Assembly: GCA_902582605.1 (NCBI GenBank)
Contig: CACHSP010000002.1
Span: 62,001-126,000, forward strand
Length of the DNA: 64,000 nt
Origin: an uncultured Pelagibacteraceae bacterium
GTDB lineage: Bacteria > Pseudomonadota > Alphaproteobacteria > Pelagibacterales > Pelagibacteraceae
Direction of reading: 5' to 3'
Positions 63,994 to 64,000 of the stretch are shown here, piece after piece. The stretch's first letter is position 1. The number at the start of each line of letters is the position of its first letter. The notes below the pieces were generated by a model. The model had not been told where the DNA came from and did not search any database. It saw nothing but the letters and a program-made list of their open reading frames with translations. The position numbers and the translations under genes were made by a program.

Positions 63994-64000
63994 TATCGCA

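Noticed and set aside
1-64000. CRISPR arrays, tRNA, rRNA, tmRNA and insertion sequences
   Set aside because: No regularly spaced repeats, cloverleaf or rRNA-like segments, or transposase/integrase frames were found by eye on either strand.

Overview
This window reads as a piece of a SAR11-clade (Candidatus Pelagibacter-like) alphaproteobacterial chromosome. The basis is the very A+T-rich sequence, genes packed with gaps of a few bases or short overlaps, and a gene set typical of that group: trimethylamine monooxygenase, heterotetrameric sarcosine oxidase, a dimethylglycine/sarcosine dehydrogenase with its ETF chain, formate-THF ligase, a DmdA/LigM-like aminomethyltransferase and a Fur-type iron ABC transporter. 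I found no rRNA, tRNA, CRISPR array, transposase or integrase. Taxonomy and functions are inferred from recalled family features, not from a search.

Region by region. 1-3.8 kb: small orphan genes (a GIY-YIG nuclease-like protein, an acidic and a highly basic small protein, and two tandem diverged copies of an unknown family), probably the edge of a variable region. 3.8-10.1 kb: a HisD-fold dehydrogenase that looks more like sulfopropanediol dehydrogenase than biosynthetic HisD, an autotransporter-like protein with a LysE exporter, a Tat-type MsrB, a VOC protein, and cysE-cysK. 10.2-13.6 kb: a same-strand run of nine small unknown or fold-only genes with strong ribosome-binding sites, followed by two SMR-like membrane proteins that both lack the family's essential glutamate. 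13.6-16.9 kb: an inositol-phosphatase/HisN-like enzyme, a gamma-butyrobetaine-hydroxylase-like oxygenase, and a G+C-rich structured intergenic locus. 16.1-21.3 kb: methyltransferase, MATE pump, DUF4396 protein, cupredoxin, ETHE1-like hydrolase, thioredoxin-like protein and AzlCD. 21.3-25.4 kb: Fe(III) ABC transporter with tandem Fur boxes, an extra small cysteine protein and an internal hairpin.

25.4-44.2 kb: LysR, AcuI-like reductase, FolE, HisI, a 2OG-Fe(II) oxygenase, DUF2237, then ETF-QO/EtfA/EtfB/dimethylglycine dehydrogenase, a small mixed operon (APS-kinase-like, nucleotidyltransferase, ECHDC3-like, CoA-binding), a MetF-like/LigM-like pair, and an operon of dipeptidase, unknown 553-residue protein, DUF3726 and a small zinc-ribbon-like protein. 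44.2-49.2 kb: purE-purK, GNAT, cold-shock protein, Asp/Glu racemase, EamA transporter. 49.2-64 kb: soxBDAG, fhs, glutamine amidotransferase, Fe-alcohol dehydrogenase, GpsA, Tmm, and a ProW/ProV-type ABC transporter.

The unifying theme of the right half is harvesting methyl groups from N-methylated osmolytes: TMA to TMAO (Tmm), quaternary amine or TMAO uptake (ABC), dimethylglycine and sarcosine demethylation (DMGDH with ETF, SOX), and folate-linked C1 handling (Fhs, MetF-like, LigM-like). Four genes (dimethylglycine dehydrogenase, purK, racemase, ABC permease) carry single-base frameshifts, three of them in A6 tracts. They look more like sequence errors than decayed genes and are annotated as interrupted CDSs.
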